Shown: positions 1-8,461, counted from the first letter of the stretch. The stretch: DNA of 64,000 bases from an uncultured Clostridia bacterium (GCA_944387405.1 CALXET010000001.1:1-64000); one strand, 5' to 3'. Numbers and translations: made by a program. Notes: generated by a model not told the origin, from the letters alone.

Positions 1-5
1 TTAAT

Positions 6-40
6 TAAGCTTTAAGAAATAATTCTTAGAGCTTATTTTA
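6..40 (+). terminator. Intrinsic terminator of the upstream gene
   Basis: TAAGCT (6-11) pairs with AGCTTA (30-35), and TAAGAA (13-18) with TTCTTA (23-28). A T-rich tract follows. It closes a gene lying left of the window. Confidence 0.6.
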
Positions 41-69
41 TTGTTTAATTTTTGTATTAATGGTATAAT
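41..69 (+). promoter_or_regulatory. Sigma-A promoter for the glycolipid operon
   Basis: TTGTTT (41-46), a 17-base spacer and TATAAT (64-69), preceded by TGG as an extended -10. It lies about 45 bases before the glycosyltransferase start. Confidence 0.6.
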
Positions 70-113
70 TCTAGCAAAGTTTCTAGAAGTTTTTAAAATT
101 TTAGGAGATAAAA

Positions 114-2054
114 ATGAATATTCTTTTAACAATAAATAAAAAGTATGTAAAACTTGTAAATATATTATTAAATTCAATTCAATTATCTAATAAAGATACA
201 AAATTTGATGTATATATTCTACATAGAGAATTAGATATAGAGGATAAGAATATAATTGAAAGTGGATTAGATTTAAATAAATTTAATATAAAAATGATAA
301 AAATAGATGAAGAAGAAGTAAAAAACTTTCCACAATATCAAAAAAGATATCCAAAAGAAATTTATTTTAGATTATTTGCTACTAAATATTTGCCTGAAAA
401 TTTAGATAAAATATTATATTTAGACTCTGATACTTTAGTAATAAATAAATTAGACGAACTTTATAATATGGATTTTGAAGGAAACTTCTATATTGCTACA
501 ACACATGTAAAAAAGATTTTAAGAAAAATAAATGAAGTGAGATTAAGAATAGACGATGATGTCCCTTATATAAATACAGGGGTTTTATTAATTAATTTAA
601 AAGAGCTTAGAAAAATAGATGTACAAAAAGAAGTATGTGAATTTGTAGAAAATAATAGTAAAAAATTAATGCTTCCAGATCAAGATATTATAACTGCTTT
701 ATATGGGGAGAAAATAAAAATTATTGATGCTTTAAAATATAATTTAGGAGATAGAGATTTAAACATATATAATTTAAATCATATTAAAAATCCTATTGGG
801 CTTAAATGGGTAAAAGAAAATACTGTTATAATTCATTACTATGGAAGAAATAAACCATGGAATAAAAATTACAGAGGGAAATTAGGTGTTTTTTATTATA
901 GATTAGAGAGGATTTTAAGAGGTACTGGAAAAGTTTTAATTTTATCTTGTGGTACAGGTGGAGGTCATAATTCTGCTGCTAAAGCAATTTTAGAAGAACT
1001 TTTATCTCAAGGATTAGAAGCAGATTTTATGGAGTATCTAGAGATAATTAATACTAATTTAAAAGATAAAGTAAATGAAATTTATTTAAAAAGTACTAAT
1101 AATGAAGGAAAGACTTTTAAAGTTGCATATAAATTAGGAGAGATTTATCAAAAGACTAATATTAAATCTCCTGTATATGGGTTGAATCAATTAAATAAAA
1201 ATAAGTTATATGATTATATTAAAAGAAATGGATATGAATATATAATTACAACACATTTATTTGCAGCCCAAGCTTTAACTGCAATAAAAAAAGAGCATAG
1301 AATTAATTTTACTGCAGTTGCGACTGATTATGTATGTATTCCTTTTTGGAGAGAAACAAATCCTGATTTTATGATTACTCCAAGTGATGAACTTAAAAGT
1401 AGTTTTATAGATCAAGGAGTTAAAGAAAATAAATTGATTCCACTTGGAATTCCAGTAAAGAGAGCTTATAGTGAAGATTATGATATAAATGATTGTAAGA
1501 AAAAAGTAGGGTTAGATATAAATAAAAGATATGTTTTACTTTTAACAGGAAGCATGGGCTTTGGAAATGTTGAAGAAATTGTAGATGAACTTAAGAATAA
1601 TATTAATAGCATTAATCTAATAGTTGCCTGTGGTACGAATAAAGAATTATACGAAAAATTAAATAAAAAAGATAATGTTATAGCACTAGAATTTACAGAA
1701 AATATTGATTTATATATGAAAAGTAGTGATATTATACTTTCAAAACCTGGAGGACTTACTTCTACAGAGATTGCTGTCTTAGGAAAACCTTTTATACATA
1801 CTATGCCAATTCCAGGATGTGAAAATTACAATGCAGACTTTTTTGAAAGTCATAAGATGTCTTTAAAATGTATGAATATTTCTGAAATAGTAGAAAGTAC
1901 GAAACTACTTCTAGAAAATAAAGATTTATGCAGGGAATTAGTAGAAAATCAAAGAAAATATATGAATAGAAATTCTTGCAAAGATTTAGTAAATTTAATA
2001 AAAAAAGAAATTAAAACAAGGAATGAAAGATGGAAAAAGAAAATGATGCAATAG
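114..2054 (+). CDS. GT8-GT28 fusion glycosyltransferase (glycolipid synthesis)
   Basis: Two glycosyltransferases are joined in one 646-residue chain. Residues 1-265 are GT8-like, with a DSD metal-nucleotide motif at 104-106, YINTGVLLINL near 152 and an HYYG motif near 241. From residue 272 there is an MGDG-synthase/UgtP-like GT28 domain starting with GTGGGHN (280-286) and carrying a C-terminal donor-binding KPGGLTSTE motif. The family knowledge suggests sugar transfer from UDP-sugars to diacylglycerol at the inner membrane face. The fusion would allow two successive transfers in one protein, which is inference. The gene overlaps the next, an acyltransferase, by 25 bases, so lipid metabolism is the likely role. 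The RBS is TAGGAG before ATG 114. Confidence 0.85.
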   Translation: MNILLTINKKYVKLVNILLNSIQLSNKDTKFDVYILHRELDIEDKNIIESGLDLNKFNIKMIKIDEEEVKNFPQYQKRYPKEIYFRLFATKYLPENLDKILYLDSDTLVINKLDELYNMDFEGNFYIATTHVKKILRKINEVRLRIDDDVPYINTGVLLINLKELRKIDVQKEVCEFVENNSKKLMLPDQDIITALYGEKIKIIDALKYNLGDRDLNIYNLNHIKNPIGLKWVKENTVIIHYYGRNKPWNKNYRGKLGVFYYRLERILRGTGKVLILSCGTGGGHNSAAKAILEELLSQGLEADFMEYLEIINTNLKDKVNEIYLKSTNNEGKTFKVAYKLGEIYQKTNIKSPVYGLNQLNKNKLYDYIKRNGYEYIITTHLFAAQALTAIKKEHRINFTAVATDYVCIPFWRETNPDFMITPSDELKSSFIDQGVKENKLIPLGIPVKRAYSEDYDINDCKKKVGLDINKRYVLLLTGSMGFGNVEEIVDELKNNINSINLIVACGTNKELYEKLNKKDNVIALEFTENIDLYMKSSDIILSKPGGLTSTEIAVLGKPFIHTMPIPGCENYNADFFESHKMSLKCMNISEIVESTKLLLENKDLCRELVENQRKYMNRNSCKDLVNLIKKEIKTRNERWKKKMMQ

Positions 2055-2818
2055 TAGTAGAGGATGTATTAGAAGATAATATTGAAAATAAAGCAAATAA
2101 TATAGGTAATATAAGTAATATAAGTGAAGAATATGAAGATGTGATAAAATTTAAAAAATTATATGATTTTAATATTGATGAAAATTATGAATATTTTAAA
2201 GAAGGAAAGATTTTTAAAATCGCGTCTAATATATTATATTATGGGATAGCATATCCAATATTATCTATTTTAAATAAGATAATATATGATTTAAAAATTG
2301 AAGGAAAAGAAAATATAAAAAACTTAAATACCGGAGCTATAAGCGTGTCTAATCATGTTTTAGTATTAGATTGTTCAATGATTGGTCTTGCTCTTTTCAA
2401 TAAAAGAGTGTATTTTACAACAAGAGAAGAGTCTTTTAAGATTCCTTTTGTAAGAAAGCTTATTAAATTATTAGGAGCTATTCCTATTCCAAAGAGTATT
2501 AATAATAAAAAATACTTTTTAGAAGCTATAGAGAAAGGGTTAGATGAAGGGAAAATTGTTCAAGTTTATCCTGAAGGAGTTTTAAAACCTTATTGCGAGA
2601 ATATTAGAAATTTAAGAGATGGAGCTTTTAAAATTGCAAAAGAAACAAATAAACCAATAATTCCAATAAGAATAAAATTTAGAGATCCTTCTGGAATTAG
2701 AAAGTTCTTTAAAAAGAAAAAAGATGTTACTGTGAAAGTATATAGTCCTGTTATAGCTCATGGTGATTATAAGAATTTAAAAAATAAAGTAGAAGAAATA
2801 TTAAAAAACGATGATTAA
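2030..2818 (+). CDS. PlsC-like 1-acyl-glycerol-3-phosphate acyltransferase
   Basis: This is a LPLAT/PlsC-family acyltransferase of 262 residues. It shows the catalytic H-x4-D motif (H109, D114) and a PEG motif at 181-183 where the family usually has PEGT. A hydrophobic stretch near 65-82 would anchor it to the membrane. The first 60 residues are acidic and rich in Asn/Ile, probably disordered. The start lies inside the preceding glycosyltransferase gene (25-base overlap), implying translational coupling. The likely role is acylation of lysophosphatidate or another lyso-lipid for phospholipid/glycolipid synthesis. The substrate cannot be fixed from sequence. Confidence 0.85.
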   Translation: MEKENDAIVVEDVLEDNIENKANNIGNISNISEEYEDVIKFKKLYDFNIDENYEYFKEGKIFKIASNILYYGIAYPILSILNKIIYDLKIEGKENIKNLNTGAISVSNHVLVLDCSMIGLALFNKRVYFTTREESFKIPFVRKLIKLLGAIPIPKSINNKKYFLEAIEKGLDEGKIVQVYPEGVLKPYCENIRNLRDGAFKIAKETNKPIIPIRIKFRDPSGIRKFFKKKKDVTVKVYSPVIAHGDYKNLKNKVEEILKNDD

Positions 2819-2839
2819 AAGATAAGTAGGAGATTAAAA

Positions 2840-3286
2840 ATGGTATTATTAGCAGGATGCATAATTGTAAAAGATAATAAAGTGTTAATGTGCAGAGAAG
2901 GGAAAAAAAGCTGTTTTAATCAGTGGAATTTTCCGTCTGGACATGTAGAAAATGGAGAAAATATAATAGATGGTGCGATAAGAGAAACTTATGAAGAGAC
3001 TGGACTTAAGGTAAAGCTTACAGGACTATTTCCAATTACACAAATATATGCAGGAACAGAGACACATGTACTTTTTAGATTTAAAGCAGAAGTAATTGGT
3101 GGAGAAATTAAAGTAGATAAAAAAGAAATATTAGAAGCTAAATGGATAGATTTAGATGATTTAAAAAAGATGAACAAAGAAGAAATAAGAGCTTATCATG
3201 TAAATTATAAAGTTATTGAAGAAATAGAAAATAATAAAGTTTATCCATTAGATATTCTAGATAGTAATATGTATGGTATTGATTAA
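2840..3286 (+). CDS. Nudix hydrolase
   Basis: This is a Nudix hydrolase of 148 residues with a complete Nudix box beginning GHVENGE (34-40) and ending RETYEETGL (48-56). The Glu residues bind the divalent metal used to cleave a nucleoside diphosphate-X bond. The length and N-terminal start fit single-domain members. It lies 21 bases after the acyltransferase with RBS TAGGAG, so it is probably in the same operon. The substrate is not predictable. It is one of four Nudix genes in the window. Confidence 0.9.
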   Translation: MVLLAGCIIVKDNKVLMCREGKKSCFNQWNFPSGHVENGENIIDGAIRETYEETGLKVKLTGLFPITQIYAGTETHVLFRFKAEVIGGEIKVDKKEILEAKWIDLDDLKKMNKEEIRAYHVNYKVIEEIENNKVYPLDILDSNMYGID

Positions 3287-3334
3287 AAAATATATAAACA
3301 AAATTAAATTAAGAAAAAATTAGAGGACTAAATT

Positions 3335-4054
3335 ATGTTAGAAAACAAGAAAGTTATAATATTTGATTTAGATGGAACACTTATAGATTCTATTGGTGTA
3401 TGGAATGATATAGATATTAAGTTAATAAATACAGTAGGATCTATTAAGTTTGATAATTGTAATATTGGTAAAATAAGAGATGAAAAACTAAAAGAGTATA
3501 GAAATACTCCTGATGCATATTTAGAGTATTGCGGATTTTTAAAGAATAAGTATAAGTCAGATAAATCTAAAGAAGAAATTAAAAAAATAAGATATGAGAT
3601 AGCAGATTATTATTTAGAAAATGTTATTGATTATAAGAAAGATGCTGAAAATGTTTTAAAATATTTAAAAGAAAAAGGCTTTATTTTGACTATAGCAAGT
3701 ACTACAAATGAAAATACTATTGAAAAATATAGAAAGTATAATAAAAACATTATAAATAAAGCAAACTTTGATGACTATTTTACTTTGATATATGATAAAT
3801 CTTCTGTTAAAAATATAAAACCTGATCCAGAAGTATTATATAAGACAATGGATACTTTAAAAGTAAAAAAAGAAGAGTGTATAGTATTTGAAGATTCTTT
3901 AGTAGGCGTAGAAGCTGCTAAAAATGCGGGAATTGATACTATAATTATGTATGACAAGTATTCTGATGAAAATAGAGATAAAATTAATAAATTTTCTGAT
4001 TTAAGATTTAATAATTTTACTGAAGTGTTAAGTGAAATAAAAAAAGAAGTTTAA
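3335..4054 (+). CDS. HAD-superfamily phosphatase (beta-phosphoglucomutase-like)
   Basis: This is a 239-residue HAD hydrolase. Motif I is DLDGT (11-15) with the nucleophilic Asp. Motif II is IASTT near 123, motif III is the Lys of KPDP, and motif IV is FEDSLVGVEAA. A helical cap sits between motifs I and II, as in the beta-PGM/phosphoglycolate phosphatase subgroup. It would dephosphorylate a small phosphorylated metabolite in the cytosol; the substrate is unknown. It follows the Nudix gene by 48 bases and precedes the DUF218 gene. Confidence 0.88.
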   Translation: MLENKKVIIFDLDGTLIDSIGVWNDIDIKLINTVGSIKFDNCNIGKIRDEKLKEYRNTPDAYLEYCGFLKNKYKSDKSKEEIKKIRYEIADYYLENVIDYKKDAENVLKYLKEKGFILTIASTTNENTIEKYRKYNKNIINKANFDDYFTLIYDKSSVKNIKPDPEVLYKTMDTLKVKKEECIVFEDSLVGVEAAKNAGIDTIIMYDKYSDENRDKINKFSDLRFNNFTEVLSEIKKEV

Positions 4055-4102
4055 ACTATATAAAAAATAAATAAAAGCAAATAATAAAATAGGTGATATT
4101 TT

Positions 4103-4739
4103 ATGGACAAGTTAGAATTAATTAAAGTTTTATGGAATTATATGAAAATAGATGATGTTCCAAGAAAAGCAGATTGTATGATTGTTCTTGGAACATCTAG
4201 AATAGACATTGTAGATTATGCATGTTCTTTATATTTTAAAGGATATTCTGATAAGATAATTTTTTCAGGAGGTCTTCGGAAAAATTACGAGTAAGATTTG
4301 GAATGAGCCAGAAGCTGACAAGTTTGCTGAAATAGCAATTCAAAAGAAAGTTCCAAAAGAAAAAATTTATATAGAAAATAAGTCTACGAATACTGGAGAT
4401 AATTTTAGATTTACAAAAGAACTTATAAAAAAAGAAGGTTTAGATATAAAGACATGTATGGTGATTTGTAGACCATATAATAAAAGAAGAGTTCAAGCTA
4501 CTTTTAATAAATTGATGCCAGAGTATGAAGGAATTTTTGTATCTGAGAGTATTAGCTTTGAAGATTATTTTAAAAGAGCATCTAATGATGAATGGATTCA
4601 TGTTCTAGTTGGAGATATTCAGAGAATGAAAGTTTATGCAGATTATGGATGGCAAGAAGAAGTTAAAGTCCCAGATAATGTATGGAAAGCATATGAAGAA
4701 TTAGTAGAACTAGGATATAATAAATATATAATAAAATAA
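4103..4739 (+). CDS. DUF218/YdcF-like protein, needs +1 frameshift at CGG
   Basis: A DUF218 (YdcF/SanA-like) protein is split over two frames. The first frame covers 4103-4276, giving MDKLELIK to FSGGL, then reaches CGG (4277-4279) and a stop at 4292-4294. Skipping C4277 and reading GGA at 4278 continues as GKITSKIWNEPEADK, then ENKSTNTGDNF and CRPYNKRR, to a stop at 4739. The product is about 211 residues, normal for the family. FSGGLG is the family's glycine-rich motif, so the glycine read from GGA is the expected residue. The rest of the frame is intact with no other lesion, which argues against decay. The family is often linked to cell envelope functions; the reaction is not settled. The RBS is AGGTGAT. 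Confidence 0.8.
4277..4280 (+). other. CGGA +1 recoding site 1
   Basis: The zero frame reads GGA GGT CTT CGG AAA AAT TAC GAG TAA. The conserved frame reads CTT, skips C, then GGA AAA ATT ACG. AGGAGG (4268-4272 region) lies just upstream, similar in spacing to the internal Shine-Dalgarno that stimulates the prfB +1 shift. The P-site CTT could also re-pair on TTC. Confidence 0.75.
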
Positions 4740-4755
4740 TATAATCTAAGAGGTA

Positions 4756-5391
4756 ATGAATATAGTGAAAAAAGAAAGTAATATAAATAAATTCAAGATT
4801 AAAGGAAACGTATGTGTATTTGGAGATAGTATAGTTTGGGGAGCATGGGATAAAGAGTTTCTTGGGTGGTGCAATAGACTTTCAAAATATTGTATGATGA
4901 TATATGAAGATGATTGCACAGTATATAATTTAGGAATTCCATCAGATACTACGACAGGATTATTAAAAAGAATGGAAAATGAATGTAATGTAAGAAATCC
5001 TCAAACAATTATAGTATCCATTGGAATAAATGATGCAATTTATTTAAATAGAGAAAAGTATATTTTAACAGACTCCGAAACATTTATGAAAAATGTTCAA
5101 AATATAATAGATATATGTAAGAGCTATACAAATAATATTTTATTTGTAGGTCTTACAAAAGTGAATGAAGATTTTACAAATCCAATATCATGGGATAATA
5201 ATCAATCTTATTTTAATGAAAATATAGAAAAGTATAATGAAAAAATAAAAGAAATCTGTATAGAAAACAATGTAGAATTTCTTGATATATTTAATTTACT
5301 AGATGAAGAAAATATAAATATAGATGGAATACATCCAAATGAGAGAGGACACGAAATTATTTTTAATAATATTAAACGTAAAATAATATAA
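4756..5391 (+). CDS. SGNH/GDSL-family esterase
   Basis: This SGNH hydrolase of about 210 residues has block I GDSI (Ser25), block II NLGIPSDT, block III SIGINDA and block V DGIHPNERGH with the catalytic Asp and His. These give a full Ser-Gly-Asn-His set, so it should cleave an ester or acyl bond. There is no signal peptide, so it acts in the cytosol. The annotated ATG at 4756 is only a few bases from AGAGG; the in-frame GTG at 4765 has better spacing and may be the real start. It lies 16 bases after the DUF218 gene and is probably cotranscribed with it. Confidence 0.85.
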   Translation: MNIVKKESNINKFKIKGNVCVFGDSIVWGAWDKEFLGWCNRLSKYCMMIYEDDCTVYNLGIPSDTTTGLLKRMENECNVRNPQTIIVSIGINDAIYLNREKYILTDSETFMKNVQNIIDICKSYTNNILFVGLTKVNEDFTNPISWDNNQSYFNENIEKYNEKIKEICIENNVEFLDIFNLLDEENINIDGIHPNERGHEIIFNNIKRKII

Positions 5392-5430
5392 AAATAAACA
5401 ATAAAAAAATAATAAGAAAGGGTGTTTTTA

Positions 5431-5982
5431 ATGGAAAATTATTTTTTAATTCATGGATCTTTTTCAAGTCCATATAGTAATTGGTTACCATGGTTACATG
5501 AGTTTTTAGAAAGTGAGAAAAAGTCTGTATATGTGCCACAATTCCCAACAGGTGTTGGATACCAAAATTATGATAATTGGAGCAAATTATTAAAATATTA
5601 TTTAGATTTAGGATTAATAAATGAAAATACTACTATTATAGGACATAGTATTGCTCCTGCATTTATATCAAAATTTCTAATTGAGAATAAAATAAAAGTA
5701 AAGAAATTAATATTTGTATGTGGATTTAACAATTATTTTGGTATAGATGAGGAGTATGATACTGTAAATAAAACAATGTATGTAGATAATTTATCTGATG
5801 TTAGAAAATATAGTAATGAAATAATATGTTTTTATTCAGATAATGATCCATATGTAAAATATGAAACAGAAAAAGAATTTGCTCGTACGGTTGGAACAGA
5901 AGAAATACTTATTCCAGGTGCTGGACACATAAATTTAGAAAGCGGATATGATACTTTTGAAGATATAGTACCATATTTATAA
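5431..5982 (+). CDS. RBBP9/YdeN-type alpha/beta serine hydrolase
   Basis: This is a small alpha/beta hydrolase of 183 residues. The N-terminal LIHGSFSSPYSNW forms the oxyanion loop, GHSIA (nucleophile Ser73) is the nucleophile elbow, and SDNDPYV and GAGHINLESGY supply the Asp and His. The size and motif order match the RBBP9/YdeN group. The start at ATG 5431 is preferred over GTG 5422 because AAAGGGTG lies seven bases upstream of it. The substrate is unknown. The next promoter begins one base after its stop codon. Confidence 0.85.
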   Translation: MENYFLIHGSFSSPYSNWLPWLHEFLESEKKSVYVPQFPTGVGYQNYDNWSKLLKYYLDLGLINENTTIIGHSIAPAFISKFLIENKIKVKKLIFVCGFNNYFGIDEEYDTVNKTMYVDNLSDVRKYSNEIICFYSDNDPYVKYETEKEFARTVGTEEILIPGAGHINLESGYDTFEDIVPYL

Positions 5983-6011
5983 TTGACATAATTTAAATGC
6001 TATGCTAAAAT
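5983..6011 (+). promoter_or_regulatory. Strong sigma-A promoter of the hisS leader
   Basis: A perfect TTGACA (5983-5988), a 17-base spacer and TAAAAT (6006-6011), with TGC before the -10 as an extended element. It starts directly after the previous stop codon and reads into the His-rich leader peptide. Confidence 0.8.
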
Positions 6012-6045
6012 TATTACATATTAATTTGAAAAAGAGGAAAATTTT

Positions 6046-6099
6046 ATGAAGTTTAGAATATTTTTAAACGAACTACATCATCATTGTAGGGGCTTGTAA
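6046..6099 (+). CDS. His-rich leader peptide (attenuator) of hisS
   Basis: This 17-codon ORF encodes MKFRIFLNELHHHCRGL, with three consecutive CAT codons at 6076-6084. AGAGGA lies at a normal distance before the ATG. A strong promoter precedes it and a terminator stands between it and hisS. This is the classical layout of ribosome-mediated attenuation, where scarcity of His-tRNA stalls translation on the His codons. The codons sit between CTAC (6073-6076) and TTGTAGG (6084-6090), which can pair with GTAG and CCTACAA at 6145-6156. Confidence 0.75.
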   Translation: MKFRIFLNELHHHCRGL

Positions 6100-6272
6100 C
6101 TATGTGATTAAGTTTCATGTAGGTACAGGTCTAAAAATGCTGTACCTACAAAGTAGTTTAAAAATATTTTTAAGAAAGATATATTTAAAAATACTATTTG
6201 TAGGGAAAATCTTATAAGTAGTATTTTTTTATATATCTTTTTTGTTTTATAAAAATATTTTAAACTTCATAA
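6100..6272 (+). promoter_or_regulatory. His-responsive attenuator: competing hairpins and terminator
   Basis: Hairpin A is GTAGGTACAG (6119-6128) with CTGTACCTAC (6140-6149). A competing pairing joins the leader ORF (6058-6090, including CTAC and TTGTAGG) to 6145-6172 (CCTACAA, GTAG, TTTAAAAATATT). A long stem, 6175-6196 with 6219-6240, followed by a T-run, is a likely intrinsic terminator. The end of the region (6251-6271) is also complementary to the start of the leader ORF (6046-6066, about 20 of 21). The roles of terminator and antiterminator are inferred from the geometry. Confidence 0.65.
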
Positions 6273-6354
6273 AAACAAAAGAAAATTTACAAAACAAAAA
6301 GAAGAAATAAAAATTAAATAAAAATTAAATAAAAATATGAAAGGTGGATTTATT

Positions 6355-7641
6355 ATGAAAAAATTAGAAATACAAAATGTTAAAGGAACTTGTGATTATG
6401 GAAGTAAGGAGCAAATTATAAGAAATTATATATCAGATACATTAAAGAAAATTTTTGAGGAATATGGATATAAACCATTAGAGACATCGATCTTATGCTA
6501 TTATGAATTATTAGCTTTAAAATATGATGAAGATAATGACATATTAAATGAGATATACAAAGTAAAAGATCAAGGAGATAGAAATTTAGCATTAAGATAT
6601 GATTTAACAGTACCATTTGCAAAATATATAGCTTCTAATCCAAATATAAAAATGCCATATAAAAGATATGAAATTGGTAAAGTTTTTAGAGATGGTCCAG
6701 TAAAACAAGGAAGAGTTAGAGAATTTATACAATGTGATGTAGATAGTGTTGGTATAGAAGGACAAATGGTAGAAGCAGAACTTATAGATTTATTTATTAA
6801 AGGATGTAGAAGTTTAGGAGTAGAAGTTTTTATTAAATATAATAATAGAAAATTAATGAGTGGATTTATAAAAGAATGTAATATAGAAGAAAATAAAATA
6901 AGTCAGACTATTACTGTAATAGATAAGTTTGAAAAATTAAGTAAAGAAGAAATAAAAGAAGAGTTTTTAAATATAGGGATAAATGTAAATCAAATAGAAA
7001 AGTTAATTAAATTATTAAGCTTAGATTTTGAAACAATAGAAAAAGAATATAAAAATACTAATAATATAGAACTTTTAGAGGGAATAAGAGAAATATCAGA
7101 ATTAAATAAGTATTTAGAAGGAATAAATTTAAAAGATGAAACTATCTTTTCTAGTAGTTTAGCAAGAGGTCAAGAATATTATACTGGAACAATATTTGAA
7201 GCTTATGTAAAAGATGGAAGCATTAAATCGAGCCTTGGAGGAGGCGGTAGATATGACAAAATGATAGGAGACTTTATAGGAGATGGTAGAAAATATCCAG
7301 CAGTTGGAATAAGTTTTGGATTAGAAGTATTGTTTGAAATATTAAAATCAAAAGAAGATTTAAATTCTTCTAATATAAAAGTATATATTATACCAATGGA
7401 AAATAAAATTGAGGGCTTAAAAATATCTAAAATATTAAGAGATAATAATATTAATGTAGACATAGAAATGAATGATAGAAAAGTAAAAAAAGCTTTAGAT
7501 TATGCAAACCAAGAAAATATACCATATGTAATAATAATTGGTGATGAAGAATTTAAAGAAAATAAAGTAGTTTTAAAAGATATGAATAAAAATGAACAAA
7601 TGACTATTTTAATAGATGATTTAGTAAAAAAATTAAAATAA
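6355..7641 (+). CDS. hisS: Histidyl-tRNA synthetase
   Basis: This class II synthetase of 428 residues charges tRNA-His. It has the motif 1 region, motif 2 (KRYEIGKVFRDGPVKQGR) and the HisS signature ARGQEYYTGTIFEAY followed by GGGGRYDKM. A C-terminal anticodon-binding domain begins near NIKVYIIPMEN. These features separate it from the HisZ paralogue, which lacks the C-terminal domain. ATG 6355 with AAAGGTGG upstream is preferred over ATG 6337. It sits behind a His-codon attenuator, so expression likely rises on histidine or His-tRNA shortage. The DapF-like gene follows after 28 bases. Confidence 0.93.
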   Translation: MKKLEIQNVKGTCDYGSKEQIIRNYISDTLKKIFEEYGYKPLETSILCYYELLALKYDEDNDILNEIYKVKDQGDRNLALRYDLTVPFAKYIASNPNIKMPYKRYEIGKVFRDGPVKQGRVREFIQCDVDSVGIEGQMVEAELIDLFIKGCRSLGVEVFIKYNNRKLMSGFIKECNIEENKISQTITVIDKFEKLSKEEIKEEFLNIGINVNQIEKLIKLLSLDFETIEKEYKNTNNIELLEGIREISELNKYLEGINLKDETIFSSSLARGQEYYTGTIFEAYVKDGSIKSSLGGGGRYDKMIGDFIGDGRKYPAVGISFGLEVLFEILKSKEDLNSSNIKVYIIPMENKIEGLKISKILRDNNINVDIEMNDRKVKKALDYANQENIPYVIIIGDEEFKENKVVLKDMNKNEQMTILIDDLVKKLK

Positions 7642-7669
7642 AAAAATATTAATAGTAAGGGAGATAAAT

Positions 7670-8461
7670 ATGAGAGAAGAAAATTTTAATTATAAAATAT
7701 TAAATCCAGGTGGGAATAAAACAGCTTTAGTAGAAGGATTAAATTATTCTAAAGAAGAGAGAAAGATTATTAATGATATTATATTAAATAAAAATAAAGA
7801 TGTAGAACAAGTTGGTTTTATAGATAAAGAGAAGAAAATACTAGAGATGGCTGGCGGAGAATTTTGTATGAATGCTACAAGATGTGCTATATACGAATTT
7901 TTAAATGCAAAAGAAGGAAAAATAGAACTTTCTGTATCAGGAGTTAAAGGAAAAATTAAAGGAGGGATAAATAAAGATAAAAGTGTATATGCCAAATTAA
8001 ATATTAAGAAAAGCAAAGAAGAATTGATTGAAAAAAGAGGTATATTTAACTTAGTAAAATTAGATGGTATTTTGCAAGTCGTAGTAGAGGAAAATAATTT
8101 AGATGAATTTATTTTAAAGCTAAAGGAAGATGAAGAAAAAGCTAAAATAGAATTAAAAGAAATAATGGAAAGTTTTAATTCAGATGAAGAAGCAGTAGGA
8201 ATTGTTTTACTCGAAAAAGAAAATGGAAAACTAAAGATTAATCCAGTAGTTTGGGTAAAGGAGATTGATACAATATTTTATGAAACTGCATGTGGAAGCG
8301 GAAGCTTAGCTACAGCAATTTATAAATGCTTTAAGGAAAATATTAATGAAATTGAACTTTTACAACCATCAGGATATAGTATAAATGTTAAGCTAGAAAA
8401 AAGAGTTTTCTTTATAGAAAATGCAATTATAACAGGAATAGTAGTTGAAGAAAAAATATAG
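7670..8461 (+). CDS. DapF-family amino-acid racemase/epimerase (possible histidine racemase)
   Basis: This 263-residue protein has the DapF fold signatures: LNPGGNKTAL near 11, a first cysteine motif GGEFCMNATRC (Cys66) and a second, ETACGSGSL (Cys208). The two cysteines are the acid/base pair of cofactor-independent racemases. The canonical DapF CGNGxRC motif is altered to CMNATRC, and no lysine or diaminopimelate gene is nearby. DapF-family histidine racemases such as staphylococcal CntK are known. Cotranscription with hisS behind a His attenuator makes histidine a reasonable substrate guess. A true diaminopimelate epimerase is the alternative. Confidence 0.75.
   Translation: MREENFNYKILNPGGNKTALVEGLNYSKEERKIINDIILNKNKDVEQVGFIDKEKKILEMAGGEFCMNATRCAIYEFLNAKEGKIELSVSGVKGKIKGGINKDKSVYAKLNIKKSKEELIEKRGIFNLVKLDGILQVVVEENNLDEFILKLKEDEEKAKIELKEIMESFNSDEEAVGIVLLEKENGKLKINPVVWVKEIDTIFYETACGSGSLATAIYKCFKENINEIELLQPSGYSINVKLEKRVFFIENAIITGIVVEEKI

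Noticed and set aside
4103..4739. Treating the split DUF218, kinase and lipid-kinase genes as ordinary pseudogenes or sequencing errors
   Set aside because: All four breaks are the same event, a C before GGA, with no other damage, and each restores a conserved motif. Random error or decay would not be so uniform.
5983..6354. T-box riboswitch upstream of hisS
   Set aside because: I found no T-box consensus such as AGGGTGGNACCGCG, and a His-codon leader peptide with its own RBS explains the region better.
6337..6354. Upstream starts of several genes (6337, 16935, 23712, 25457, 29646, 47137, 49509)
   Set aside because: A good ribosome binding site and the family N-terminus place the real start further downstream in each case.
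6416..6622. Opposite-strand ORFs of 60-150 codons inside most genes
   Set aside because: They lack ribosome binding sites and family similarity and mirror the codon pattern of the gene on the other strand.
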